A stretch of DNA of 63,817 bases from the NCBI GenBank assembly GCA_023481165.1, contig JAMCWO010000110.1, positions 1 through 63,817 on the forward strand, written 5' to 3'. The notes under the pieces were generated by a model, which worked only from the letters and a program-made list of their open reading frames with translations, was not told the DNA's origin and searched no databases. Shown here one piece after another: positions 54,385 through 63,061 of this stretch; position 1 is the stretch's first letter, and the number at the start of each line of letters is the position of its first letter. The DNA comes from Planctomycetota bacterium (GTDB taxonomy: Bacteria > Planctomycetota > Phycisphaerae > Sedimentisphaerales > Anaerobacaceae). Position numbers and translations under genes: made by a program.

Positions 54385-55041
54385 TCACCGGCCTGGCAAG
54401 GCCTCCAGTTTCCCGATCCACTCGTTGAAATGTGGGCACTGCGCTCGCATCACATTCAGGCCGATATTTTGGCTGATGAGGATTCCGCGTGTGACCTTGG
54501 AGTACTTCGCACTCAATCCCACGATCCTCTTGGATGGGGCCGTGTGCTGGCCGTCGTTGATATCCTCGGGTGTCGCGAACTGACCTCTAATGGCTTGGAT
54601 CGGTGTATCATCCGCCAAATCCAAGCCATCGGCCAGCAGCTTGGGATGGCTGAACAGGAGGGCCTCGAATTCGTGCATCTGCACGTATGGGATGAATCGC
54701 GAAGCGTCGAATCCTTGCCCCAATTCGCGTTGTATGTCCGCCGATATCGCCCATTCAATCGCCGCAGCCTTCTCGGCGAAGGGCTTCTCTTTGGCCGCCT
54801 CGCGATTGGGCCAGCTACTGGGCATGGCGTAGTAGTCGAACATGGTGGTGCAGAAGGAATGTGTCTGTAGCCTCAGAACGGTAAGAATATCGATCCGCGC
54901 CACGCCATACTCGCGAACGCCGCCGTGGCCGAGCAGTTGCGGGCGGAGCTTGATCCCCAGGGGCCAGAAATGCGACCGCAGGACTCGGTTGACAAACATC
55001 TCCTCCGTCTGCCCCTCGACTACGACGCGGACGTCAATCAT
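54385..55041 (-). CDS. DUF4276 family (TOPRIM-like) protein
   Basis: 218 residues from ATG 55041, which overlaps the upstream ATPase stop by eight bases. IDVRVVVEGQTEEMFVNRVL is the DUF4276 hallmark and resembles the first TOPRIM motif (glutamate nuclease/ligase residue). Later, TMFDYYAMPSSWP supplies an acidic motif and PYVQMHEFEALLFS another conserved stretch. Together with the AAA ATPase it looks like a split OLD-type nuclease system, of the kind linked to phage defence. No experimental role is assumed. Confidence 0.75.
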   Translation of the reverse strand: MIDVRVVVEGQTEEMFVNRVLRSHFWPLGIKLRPQLLGHGGVREYGVARIDILTVLRLQTHSFCTTMFDYYAMPSSWPNREAAKEKPFAEKAAAIEWAISADIQRELGQGFDASRFIPYVQMHEFEALLFSHPKLLADGLDLADDTPIQAIRGQFATPEDINDGQHTAPSKRIVGLSAKYSKVTRGILISQNIGLNVMRAQCPHFNEWIGKLEALPGR

Positions 55042-56185
55042 TCGAGGGTCTCCCACCCAGCACGTTCTTCTCCCACAGTTCGCCCAGCGAATAGTTCTTC
55101 AGCCATTCCTCCAGTTCGGCCGAGGACTGACGCTGGAACGTAGATGCTCCATCCTCCCGCTCCACCACAACGATGTCCTCGGCCTTGAAGTTGTCCAGCA
55201 GCGGCGCGGATTGCGTAGACACGATGACCTGTGTGCTTGCGGCCGCCTCTTTCAGGAGCGCCGCCAGCAGATTCAGCGCGTAGGGATGCAATCCCAGCTC
55301 AGGCTCGTCCAGAAGAATCGTGGTCGGCGGTTCGGGTTGCAGCAAGGCTGTGGTCAACGCGATGAAGCGGAGCGTGCCATCCGAAAGCTGCGTCACAAGA
55401 AACGGATAATCGCTGCCTTTCTGTGTCCATTCGAGATGAAGAGTTGTGTCGCCGTTGGAGGGCCTGGGCCGGAACTTGAAATCGTCAAAGAAGGGAGCCG
55501 CCAGACGCACGATGTCCCTGATCTTCTCGTACGTGCGTTGATGTTGATCGCGCAGCAGTAGCAAGAAGGCCCCGAGGTTGCCCGCATCGGGACGCAGATA
55601 CTCATTATCACGCACCGAACCTATCCGTCGCATCGGGGCTAGCATACTCGTATCGTGAAAGTGATACACGATCCAACTGCGTACCGACTCAGAGATATTC
55701 AGCCCCATAGTGTCGAGGAGCTTGGCGAGAAACCTGCCCGACTCAGATTCTCTATCGCCGGGCCCCTTGAAGGCAGGCTCGCGGACCCCTCCACCCGCAG
55801 TGTAGGTAGCCCCGCCAGCTTTGCTGCCGCCAGCGTAATGTATCTGTTGCCCTTCGAACATCAATTCAGCCGAGCTTGTGGGCGCCAGAATAAACTCGTA
55901 GGCCTGCTGCCCAAATTCAAGACGCGCTGATATACGGCGCGTGTATTTGGGACCCATGAAGAAGAAACCATCGGCCCCCCCGTGCTCAATCACGAACCGT
56001 TGAAGGTTGCCATCGACCATTTCCCGAAGCAACCGAAAGAAATCAATGAAATTGCTCTTGCCCGCACCGTTGGCCCCGATCAGGATATTCAGGCGTCGCA
56101 GGGGGAGGTCCTCCAAATCCCTGATAGACTTGAATCCTTTCAGCGTGATTTTGTCAATTGGCTGACCCATCATCCTGAATCCCAT
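55034..56185 (-). CDS. AAA-family (SMC/RecF-like) ATPase, partner of DUF4276
   Basis: 383 residues; MMGQ starts 12-15 bases in are alternatives. Walker A INILIGANGAGKSNFIDFF follows ITLKGFKSIRDLEDLPLRR. The signature region is LVTQLSDGTLRFIALTTALL, Walker B is TTILLDEPELGLHPYAL, and the switch histidine region is TQVIVSTQSAPLLDNF. This is the AAA_15/21 type common in OLD-like and other defence systems. It overlaps the downstream DUF4276 gene and the small upstream frame, indicating one transcript. Confidence 0.85.
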   Translation of the reverse strand: MGFRMMGQPIDKITLKGFKSIRDLEDLPLRRLNILIGANGAGKSNFIDFFRLLREMVDGNLQRFVIEHGGADGFFFMGPKYTRRISARLEFGQQAYEFILAPTSSAELMFEGQQIHYAGGSKAGGATYTAGGGVREPAFKGPGDRESESGRFLAKLLDTMGLNISESVRSWIVYHFHDTSMLAPMRRIGSVRDNEYLRPDAGNLGAFLLLLRDQHQRTYEKIRDIVRLAAPFFDDFKFRPRPSNGDTTLHLEWTQKGSDYPFLVTQLSDGTLRFIALTTALLQPEPPTTILLDEPELGLHPYALNLLAALLKEAAASTQVIVSTQSAPLLDNFKAEDIVVVEREDGASTFQRQSSAELEEWLKNYSLGELWEKNVLGGRPSND

Positions 56186-56321
56186 TCGTCGCCCGCGGCT
56201 TTGCCTTCAACGCGATAACCTCTCCAATAGATACGATTGCCTTGCCGACGTCAAGATTGGAGTTGATTGAAGTAATACGATGCAACAGAATCAAGGCGAG
56301 AGCGTACCTGACGGCGTCCAA
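56154..56321 (-). CDS. 55-residue open frame upstream of the ATPase
   Basis: Starts at TTG 56321 just after AGGAGA and ends inside the ATPase start. The product reads LDAVRYALALILLHRITSIN, then SNLDVGKAIVSIGEVIALKA, and ends QDDGSAN. The composition is protein-like and helical. It continues in the same frame as the HEPN-like fragment upstream, only a TGA apart, so it might instead be the end of that broken gene. Function unknown. Confidence 0.4.
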   Translation of the reverse strand: MDAVRYALALILLHRITSINSNLDVGKAIVSIGEVIALKAKPRATNGIQDDGSAN

Positions 56322-56327
56322 TTCTCC

Positions 56328-56690
56328 TCAAATGCTCCCCGCCTCCGGACGTCCGAGGGTCAGGGATTCGAGATACGCGTCGCAGACTTTGGAATCTCTG
56401 CCACAGAACGTGTTGAAGAGACCATCATTTGACAATATCTTCAAGAAGGCGCGACGGCAGAGATGGACCAGACACTCTTCCTGATCGTCTATGTCGGACA
56501 AGCTGAAATCGCCGCCGTGCACGATTGTTGATCTCAGCCCATACAATCGGGCTGCATCCGTGTTCAAAAACCAAGCGGATGGTCTGACTTCAAGCCCTGA
56601 GAGAGTGCATTGACGTGTTCTGGCGTCGTTTTCTGCGGCCCCTTGGTGAAGGGATTGCCTTCTGGACCTCTTGTGGATGAGTAGTTGTGG
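56328..56690 (-). pseudogene. HEPN-like domain remnant, frameshifted and 5'-truncated
   Basis: Contains DAARLYGLRSTIVHGGDFSL, which has the R-x4-H motif of HEPN domains (in RSTIVH), followed by a helical stretch LVHLCRRAFLKILSND. A second frame upstream (TPEHVNALSQGLKSDHPLGF) joins it if one T is added to the T-run at about 56573. Upstream of about 56700 the sequence changes to REP-type repeat material. HEPN domains are RNases or partners in toxin systems; here it looks inactivated. Confidence 0.4.
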
Positions 56691-56840
56691 GTGACGTTCG
56701 GAGAGGCAACGCGACGGTGCCAGGTGCATTTTCGGCTCTCTCGCTTGACGCGTAGTCTTATCAGATGCGCCCAAGAAGGAAAAGGCAGGCAAGGACGGTG
56801 GCTCGTAGCCAGTAGTCGGTAGTCGGCTGCGAATCTACGG

Positions 56841-56899
56841 ATTGCCGCGCTCCGCTCGCAATGACATGATTGGGGATTGCCGCACTTCGCTCGCACTCG
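56841..56899 (-). repeat. Two REP-type GCTCGCAATGACA motifs
   Basis: ATTGCCGCGCTCCGCTCGCA (56841 on), then ATTGCCGCACTTCGCTCGCA (56876 on). The first is the reverse complement of the motif at 15388-15415 beside array 1. The surrounding 56.7-57.1 kb also has AGTAGCCAGTAGTC-type simple repeats and no gene. Confidence 0.65.
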
Positions 56900-57134
56900 T
56901 CTGATCTGCGGATGAAGACAAGAGCCCGCATGGGCTGAAGGGGACCCTAAACGCAAGGAACCACGTTTGGGAACTCAAGCCCATCCTACGACTCCCCGCT
57001 GGTACCCGTAAAGCGATAAACGCATCGATTCGGACCTGAAGAAGCGGTAGTCAGTAGCCAGTAGTCTGTAGGTCAGGGGACGCGGATCAGAGACGGTCCT
57101 GCCAGTGTCTCGGGTCGAATGATGGGCCGATATC

Positions 57135-57356
57135 TCATTTCCGTTTGGCGATCCTGTCGCGAACGACAGGCCAAGGGGCGCCGGCGGTCGGGTCCTTCTG
57201 GTGGGCGTCGAGCCGCTTATCGAGTTCCGCCTTCTGGGCGTCGGTCAGCGCCACGGCCTCGGGGACCTCGGCGATCGTGTCCCAAATGTCCCCAATCAAC
57301 TCGATCCGCTCGGCAACCGTCAGATTCAGAATGTCCTTTCGGGCAACTTTGCTCAT
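57135..57356 (-). CDS. Addiction-module antitoxin component (orphan)
   Basis: 73 residues, DILNLTVAERIELIGDIWDT at the start and LTDAQKAELDKRLDAHQKDP, the signature of the TIGR02574-type addiction-module proteins that normally precede a ParE/RelE-like toxin. Downstream on this strand there is no toxin gene; the space to the HEPN remnant holds only repeats. It may be a degraded module or act on a toxin elsewhere. GAAGATATG precedes the start region. Confidence 0.8.
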   Translation of the reverse strand: MSKVARKDILNLTVAERIELIGDIWDTIAEVPEAVALTDAQKAELDKRLDAHQKDPTAGAPWPVVRDRIAKRK

Positions 57357-57505
57357 ATCTTCATCCTACCAGTTTCCGCGACCCGAAGCAAACCCCTCTC
57401 TCGGTCGAGTGCCGGTCTTCGGTAGCCGGTACTCGGTTGCCGGCAACAGATCTTCCCTCCTCCGTCTGCCCTCCGTCTTCCGTCCTCAGCCTTCTGGCAT
57501 TGTTC

Positions 57506-57650
57506 GTGCAACAGTTGAAAAGACAGAACACCCCGCGCGCCAAAAATTCTTTATTCCATCGGGCGCAAGGAGTTACGCGGTTTCAAGGCCGCGCACGCGC
57601 ACAGAATTCCGGCACGATTCGTGCAACACGGGCCCTAGATAGAGGGACCC
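57506..57650 (+). repeat. Conserved leader of composite repeat element 2
   Basis: Second copy of the leader at 15194-15336, in the same orientation and again right before a CAAASCCAATT array. Matching blocks keep their order and spacing to within a few bases, with best conservation in GGAGTTACGCG and in CGGCACGATTCGTGCAACAC. Confidence 0.75.
57609..57628 (+). promoter_or_regulatory. Sigma-54-like -24/-12 motif at the end of leader 2
   Basis: Identical in its core to the leader 1 motif: GG at 57611-57612 and GC at 57623-57624 with ten bases between. Conservation of exact spacing in both copies supports, but does not prove, promoter function. Confidence 0.5.
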
Positions 57651-57672
57651 CCTCGTCCGAGGCAGGGCCTCG

Positions 57673-58606
57673 GATCTATGATTTACGATTTGTGATTTAT
57701 GAAAGCGGAAGGAAGAGACATGAGGACGTGCGAAACAAAGCCAATTCCTCGATTGCGGATTGCCGGAACGGCACCGGGCAACCGGCATCCGCCTGCGGCG
57801 GAGTTGTCGGATTTCGGGTTGCGGATTGGGTACAGACTTGGATGGGACATCTTCCCTGCGGCCTCCTGCCTCCCGTCTGCGCGGTACTGCCTGTACAAAC
57901 AAACCCAATTGGGCGGGATGGCCGCTGCGGCCTGCCGCCTCGGGCCTGCGCGGGCCGGTTGTACAAACAAACCCAATTCCGCCCGGTCGCGGCGGGGCTG
58001 ACCGTACAAACAAACCCAATTTGCCCCCGCCGGACGGGCAGGTGGGGCCGTGGCTGGAGCTTGTTGTGCCAAACAAACCCAATTCCTGCCGTTATGCCGA
58101 TCCGGAGATCGGCGTTCCCGGGAGGCCGATCATGCCAAACAAAGCCAATTCCGGCGTGCCGGTCGGGCGAGGCCCGGGCGTGAAGGGCGTACGATGCTGT
58201 ACGAACAAACCCAAATTCCTTCCACGCGAGGTGAAGGGTAAGTGCTCACGGAGAAAGGAGTTATGGTGAATTGTACATTCAACAAGCCGCGGCAAAACAA
58301 AGCCAATTTCCCGCAGGTGGGCACGGAAGACCGTCGCCAAAGCTTTCAGCCTTGACGCTGCCACCCGTAGAAGAACGAACGCGTCAAACAAAGCCAATTC
58401 ACCCACGAGTGTTGAGTTTGAAGTTTCAAGTTTGCAGTTGGCGAGGCAAGCGTGCAAAACAAACCCAATTCCTCGATTGCGGATTGCGGGACAGACCTGC
58501 CGCCTCCCGCCCACGCGGACCGATTGCGCAAAACGAAGCCAATCCGGGCCGCGCTGGCCGCCACGATACCCCATTGTTCCAGTATTCCATCGTTCCACGA
58601 TTCCAG
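57673..58606 (+). repeat. Array 2: eleven degenerate CAAASCCAATT repeats with trailer
   Basis: Unit cores begin at 57733, 57897, 57965, 58008, 58071, 58137, 58203, 58295, 58386, 58457 and 58531. The internal module AAGTGCTCACGG...GAGTTATGGTG (58240-58281) again sits in a 92-base gap between two units, as in array 1 (91 bases). The array opens with ATTTACGATTTGTGATTTAT and ends with TTCCA tandems (about 58566-58606) like array 1. Two spacers contain CCTCGATTGCGGATTGC, also found in array 1. It lies directly upstream of clpX. Confidence 0.85.
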
Positions 58607-58670
58607 TCGCGCCGGCGTGGGCCGGTTACACCCGGCGGCGCGGTTGGGTCCTGAAAAATCTTGCTCCCGG

Positions 58671-58699
58671 CGGCGGCAGATACTACAATCAGGTAGGTT
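58671..58699 (+). promoter_or_regulatory. Promoter candidate for clpX
   Basis: TTGCTC and TACAAT (five of six) with 17 bases between, 38 bases before the clpX ATG and after the end of array 2. Confidence 0.5.
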
Positions 58700-58736
58700 T
58701 TCGATAGACAACCGCGTTCAGAACGAGAGAACAAGG

Positions 58737-60008
58737 ATGGGCAAACAGTCGAACGGCAGGAAAATGAAGGCGATCTGCAGCTTCTGCGGACGCTCGGGGA
58801 ATCAGGCGGATACCTTGATCGAGGGGCCGGACAACGTGTTCATCTGTCCGGAATGCGTGGAACTGTGCCACAACATCATCAAGCAGAACCGCCGGCAGGT
58901 CGGTGGCCGCCGGACAGGAATCAAGGAGACGCCCAAGCCCCGGGATATCAAGGAATATCTCGACCAGTACGTGATCGGCCAGGATGGGGCGAAGAAGTAC
59001 CTGTCCGTGGCGGTGCACAACCACTACAAGCGGCTGCTCCACGGCGATATCGGCGATAGCGAGGTCGAGCTCGACAAGTCCAACGTGCTGCTGATCGGGC
59101 CAACGGGCAGCGGCAAGACCCTGCTGGCCCGCACGCTCGCCCGCAAGCTCGAGGTCCCCTTCGCCATCTGCGACGCCACGACGGTCACGGAAGCCGGCTA
59201 CGTCGGCGAGGATGTGGAGAACTTCCTCCTGCGGCTGCTGCAGAACGCCGAGTTCGACCTGGATACGGCCCAGCGGGGCATCGTCTACATTGATGAGATC
59301 GACAAGATCGGCAAGACCAACCAGAACGTCTCGATCACCCGCGATGTCTCCGGCGAGGGCGTTCAGCAGGCGCTGCTCAAGATGCTCGAAGGCACGATTT
59401 CCAATATTCCGCCGCAGGGCGGGCGCAAGCATCCGGAGCAATCCTATATCCAGATGGACACGAGCAACATCCTGTTCATCTGCGGCGGGACGTTCGTCGG
59501 GCTGGAGAACATCATCAAGAAGCGGCTGGGCCGCAAGATGATCGGCTTCGACTCGGAGCTGGCGAGCAAGCCGGATGAGGCGGCGGACCTGACCGCCGTG
59601 CTCGAACAGGCCATCCCGGAGGACCTCATCGAATTCGGCATGATCCCGGAGTTCGTCGGGCGGCTGCCCGTGATCGCCACGCTGGGGGCGCTCGATGAAA
59701 CAGCGCTGGTCGATATCCTGACCAAGCCCCGCAATGCCCTGTGCCGGCAGTATCAGCGCTTCTTCGAGATGGAGGATGCGGAGCTGGAGTTCACGAGCGA
59801 CGGCTTGCGGGCGATCGCGCGCAAGGCCCTCAAACGCGACACGGGGGCCCGGGCGCTGCGGGCGATCACGGAAGAGCTCATGGTGGACCTGATGTACCAG
59901 TTGCCCGAGGAGCCCAAGCCGGCCCGGTACGTGATCACGCGCGATATCGTCGAGGGCACGGCCAGTCTGGCGCTGGCCAAGCAGAACATCCGCAAGGAAT
60001 CCGCCTGA
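58737..60008 (+). CDS. clpX: ClpX, ATP-binding subunit of the ClpXP protease
   Basis: 423 residues from ATG 58737; the open frame upstream is array DNA. The N-terminal zinc-binding domain is complete (CSFCGRSGN and [10 protein letters not shown]). The AAA+ domain has Walker [17 protein letters not shown], pore loop GYVGEDVEN, Walker [14 protein letters not shown], and sensor-2 region [14 protein letters not shown]. The ClpP-binding loop, normally IGF-like, reads KMIGFDSEL at about residue 265. ClpX unfolds tagged substrates for ClpP, which is not in this window. Confidence 0.96.
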   Translation: MGKQSNGRKMKAICSFCGRSGNQADTLIEGPDNVFICPECVELCHNIIKQNRRQVGGRRTGIKETPKPRDIKEYLDQYVIGQDGAKKYLSVAVHNHYKRLLHGDIGDSEVELDKSNVLLIGPTGSGKTLLARTLARKLEVPFAICDATTVTEAGYVGEDVENFLLRLLQNAEFDLDTAQRGIVYIDEIDKIGKTNQNVSITRDVSGEGVQQALLKMLEGTISNIPPQGGRKHPEQSYIQMDTSNILFICGGTFVGLENIIKKRLGRKMIGFDSELASKPDEAADLTAVLEQAIPEDLIEFGMIPEFVGRLPVIATLGALDETALVDILTKPRNALCRQYQRFFEMEDAELEFTSDGLRAIARKALKRDTGARALRAITEELMVDLMYQLPEEPKPARYVITRDIVEGTASLALAKQNIRKESA

Positions 60009-60017
60009 CGGGGGCGT

Positions 60018-61076
60018 TCACTCGACCGTGTCCACCTGCGAGTACTGCGGGACCAGCAGGCTGTACATGAGCACGACGTCGTCGTTGTACATGCGGATGC
60101 AGCCGCGGGAGCCGGCGGTGCCGATCTGGTCGGGTTCTTTCGTGCCGTGGATGGCGAAGCCGGTCCGGCCCCGCGCCGCGCCGTCGACACCTTCCAAGCC
60201 GATCCAACGCGAGCCCAGCGGGTAATCCGGGTCCGTGGACTTGTACTGGCGGCCGGTATCCGGGTCGGTCCACGTCGGCTTGGTGAGCTTGCCGCCCTGC
60301 GCAACGTGCCAATGGCCGAGCGGGGTCTCAAAGCCGGCCTTGCCCAAGCCCACTTTGAAGCTCCGCACGTACATGTCCTGCAGGTACAGGTCGAGCGTGA
60401 AGGCGGAGCGGCTGATCTTGACGTTGAATGGGCCATGGATCATCTTCAGGGCACGACCGGCCTGGAGAGCCTGGGGCTTGGCGATGTTGTTGATCTGCAT
60501 CAGGATTTCGTGCGGGACCTTCATCCGGCGGCCCAGGATGTCCAGGAGGTCGCCGCGCCTGACGGTGTAGGTGTCGCACAGCATGTCGCCGGGGTAAGCC
60601 GCCGGGCCGAACAGCCAATCCTTGGACAGCTTCGCCATCTCATCCTTGATCGACCGGCGCTGCTCGGGGGTGATCTGGCCCTGGAGCAACTTGTTGAGCC
60701 GGTTGCGGGCTTCGATGATATCGGCCGGCTGGGAATGGATCAGCTTGACCGCGTCCGCAATGGCGGCGTCGGCCTCCGTGGCCTGCCCACTGGCAGCACC
60801 CGTGGATGGCTGCGGCGCGCCGGCAAGTAGATTCTGCTCTTGGCCGGAGGCGGGAGCCGGATCGGACCCGGTCGCGGCCACCGGCCCGGAGGGGGAATCA
60901 TTCGCCGTGTTCGCCGAAGCGGATACCGGCGGCGCAGCGCTGGCGGCGGCCTCCTGCGGACCCGATGAGTGACCGCGAAACAGCAGGAAAACGACGGCGC
61001 CGAACGCCACGACGACCAGAATCACAAAGACGCCGCCGCTTCTCAAGCCTATGAGACCGGAATACCAACGAGCCAT
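60018..61076 (-). CDS. L,D-transpeptidase (YkuD) with membrane anchor
   Basis: 352 residues. One N-terminal membrane segment (GGVFVILVVVAFGAVVFLLF), a long Ala/Pro/Ser linker, a LysM-like part (CDTYTVRRGDLLDILGRRM to INNIAKPQALQAGRALKM), then the YkuD catalytic domain. The active-site signature is FAIHGTKEPDQIG ... SRGCIRMYNDD with the nucleophile Cys. It cross-links peptidoglycan or attaches proteins in the periplasm. Planctomycetes have thin peptidoglycan, so this enzyme is expected. Confidence 0.9.
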   Translation of the reverse strand: MARWYSGLIGLRSGGVFVILVVVAFGAVVFLLFRGHSSGPQEAAASAAPPVSASANTANDSPSGPVAATGSDPAPASGQEQNLLAGAPQPSTGAASGQATEADAAIADAVKLIHSQPADIIEARNRLNKLLQGQITPEQRRSIKDEMAKLSKDWLFGPAAYPGDMLCDTYTVRRGDLLDILGRRMKVPHEILMQINNIAKPQALQAGRALKMIHGPFNVKISRSAFTLDLYLQDMYVRSFKVGLGKAGFETPLGHWHVAQGGKLTKPTWTDPDTGRQYKSTDPDYPLGSRWIGLEGVDGAARGRTGFAIHGTKEPDQIGTAGSRGCIRMYNDDVVLMYSLLVPQYSQVDTVE

Positions 61077-61077
61077 C

Positions 61078-61659
61078 CTATGCTCCTTTCCGCCCTTTAC
61101 AGCGGATCACTTCCGCATCCGTGACCACGAAATCGACCGGTTCGTCGCTATCGGTGGTGGGGATGGAATCCACGACTTGCTCGGCAAAAGCCAAGCCGCA
61201 ACGGGACGCAATGACTTCTTCATTGGCGAAAAATCGATCGTAGAACGACCCGCCCCGGCCCAACCGGTTGCCGAGGCGATCGAAACCCAGGGCCGGCGCC
61301 ACGACCAAGTCGATCTGTCCGAAGGGGATCGGCACCCCGGCGACCGGATTGCGCAGGCCGCTGGCGCCCGTGGAAAAGCCGGTCTCCAAGGAGCTGATCT
61401 GCACCGGGATCATGTGCCGCTGCTGCCAGGAAATCTTGGGTACGGCGATGGTCTTGCCGAGCTGCCAGGCGTGCAGGATCGCCTCGGACGTGTCGACCTC
61501 GTGAGGCAGCGACAGGTAGATCATGATGATCGACGCGCCCTGATACTGCTCCAGCGCCATGAGGTTGCGACAGGCCTTGCGGCTCTTTTCCTTGCGCTGC
61601 TCGGGTGGCATGGCCAACAAGCGGTTGCGCAGTTGGCCGCGCAGCTCAACCTTGTCCAT
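61078..61659 (-). CDS. 5-formyltetrahydrofolate cyclo-ligase
   Basis: 193 residues from ATG 61659, chosen for AGGGG upstream; a longer start at 61680 lacks one. The family motifs are visible: RLLAMPPEQRKEKSRKACRN, IIMIYLSLPHEVDTSEAI, and LGFDRLGNRLGRGGSFYDRF, the phosphate-binding GRGGxxYDR-type loop. It converts 5-formyl-THF to methenyl-THF with ATP in the cytoplasm. The start overlaps the rarA end by 14 bases, so the two are coupled. Confidence 0.9.
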   Translation of the reverse strand: MDKVELRGQLRNRLLAMPPEQRKEKSRKACRNLMALEQYQGASIIMIYLSLPHEVDTSEAILHAWQLGKTIAVPKISWQQRHMIPVQISSLETGFSTGASGLRNPVAGVPIPFGQIDLVVAPALGFDRLGNRLGRGGSFYDRFFANEEVIASRCGLAFAEQVVDSIPTTDSDEPVDFVVTDAEVIRCKGRKGA

Positions 61660-63061
61660 CGACTGGCCCCTGGTTTCCATCGATTTTCGCGTTCTGGGAC
61701 ATTCTGCCCTTATCTATCAAGGATTGCAGCCTTTGTAAATGACGCGCGATAATTTTCTCACTCCCGATGTCCTTCGGCAAATAGTACTTCTTGGGCGCGC
61801 CCGGCAGGTATTCCTGCGGCACGAAGCCCTCTTCATAGTCATGGGGATACTTGTACTCGGCTCCAAACCCGGCTTTCTTCGCGGCCGGATAATGCGAATC
61901 CTTCAAATGCAACGGCACCGGCCGGACCGGCTCGTTCTGTACATCCGCCGCCGCTTTCCAGACCGCGGCAGCGCTGGCGTTGGACTTCGGCGCGCATGCG
62001 ACATAGAGCGCCGCCTGGGCCAGCACTAACTGGGCTTCGGGCAATCCGACAAACTCCGAGATCTGCACCGCCGCCGCCGCCAGCACGGTCGCCATCGGAT
62101 CGGCGTTGCCCACATCCTCCGCCGCGCAGACGGCGATCCGCCGCGCGATGAAACGGGTATCCTCGCCGCCGGCGAGCATCCGCGCCAGCCAGTAGACGGT
62201 CGCATCCGGGTCCGAGCCGCGCATGCTCTTCTGCAACGCGCTGGCCAAATCGTAATGCGTATCCCCCGTCCCATCATAGAGGACGGCTTTCTGTTGTATC
62301 GACTCTTTCGCTACTTCCAGGTTAAATTTTATCCGTCCCTCGCCGGCCGCGCCCTTCTGGGAGAGCACGCCCACTTCCAGGGCGGTCAGTGCCTTGCGGG
62401 CGTCGCCGTCGCACATGTCCGCCAGAAAGCCCAGGGCGGCTTCGTCGGCCTCCACGTGCAACTGCCCCAAGCCGCGCTCGGGATCGCGCACCGCTTCCCG
62501 GAGCAGCCGCAGAATATCCTCGCGCTCCAGCGGCTCGAACCGGAACACGGTGCTGCGCGAGATCAGGGGCCCGTTGAGAGCGAAATAGGGGTTTTCAGTC
62601 GTGGCCCCGATCAGGATCAGCACGCCGGTCTCCACATCGTCGAGCAGGACATCCTGCTGGGCCCGGTTGAACCGGTGGATCTCGTCGAGGAACAGGATGG
62701 TCTTGGCGCCGGTGGCGGCGAGGCGGCTTTGGGCCTCGGCGCTGATGTCGCGAATGTCTTTGACCGTGGCGGCGGGCGCACTGAGGTAGCAGAACTTCGC
62801 CTGGGTCTGGTGGGCGATGACCATGGCGAGCGAGGTCTTGCCCACACCGGGCGGCCCGTAGAAGATCAGACTGCCAAGCCGGTCCGCCTGCAGCATCCGG
62901 GTCAGCAGCTTGCCCGGCCCGAGGAAATGCCGCTGGCCGACGAACTGGGCGAGCGTCCGCGGCCGCATCCGCGCCGCCAGCGGGGCGGCAGCGGCCCGCT
63001 GCGCCTGCTCCAGGTCGTCAAACAGCTTCTTGCCGGTTCGGTCCTTCTGCATCCGAGGCAT
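61646..63061 (-). CDS. rarA: Replication-associated recombination protein A (RarA/MgsA)
   Basis: 471 residues from ATG 63061 (an ATG at 63052 or 63100 is possible). AAA+ clamp-loader-like: [20 protein letters not shown], Walker [20 protein letters not shown], Walker [18 protein letters not shown], sensor-1 [14 protein letters not shown], and the C-terminal tetramerisation domain with DDLASAL-like [19 protein letters not shown] and [18 protein letters not shown]. It acts at stalled replication forks. Length and motif order are normal. Confidence 0.95.
   Translation of the reverse strand: MPRMQKDRTGKKLFDDLEQAQRAAAAPLAARMRPRTLAQFVGQRHFLGPGKLLTRMLQADRLGSLIFYGPPGVGKTSLAMVIAHQTQAKFCYLSAPAATVKDIRDISAEAQSRLAATGAKTILFLDEIHRFNRAQQDVLLDDVETGVLILIGATTENPYFALNGPLISRSTVFRFEPLEREDILRLLREAVRDPERGLGQLHVEADEAALGFLADMCDGDARKALTALEVGVLSQKGAAGEGRIKFNLEVAKESIQQKAVLYDGTGDTHYDLASALQKSMRGSDPDATVYWLARMLAGGEDTRFIARRIAVCAAEDVGNADPMATVLAAAAVQISEFVGLPEAQLVLAQAALYVACAPKSNASAAAVWKAAADVQNEPVRPVPLHLKDSHYPAAKKAGFGAEYKYPHDYEEGFVPQEYLPGAPKKYYLPKDIGSEKIIARHLQRLQSLIDKGRMSQNAKIDGNQGPVDGQG

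Noticed and set aside
57673..58606. CRISPR array
   Set aside because: Units are short, degenerate and spaced 43-164 bases apart; spacers share sequence, and no cas genes are present.
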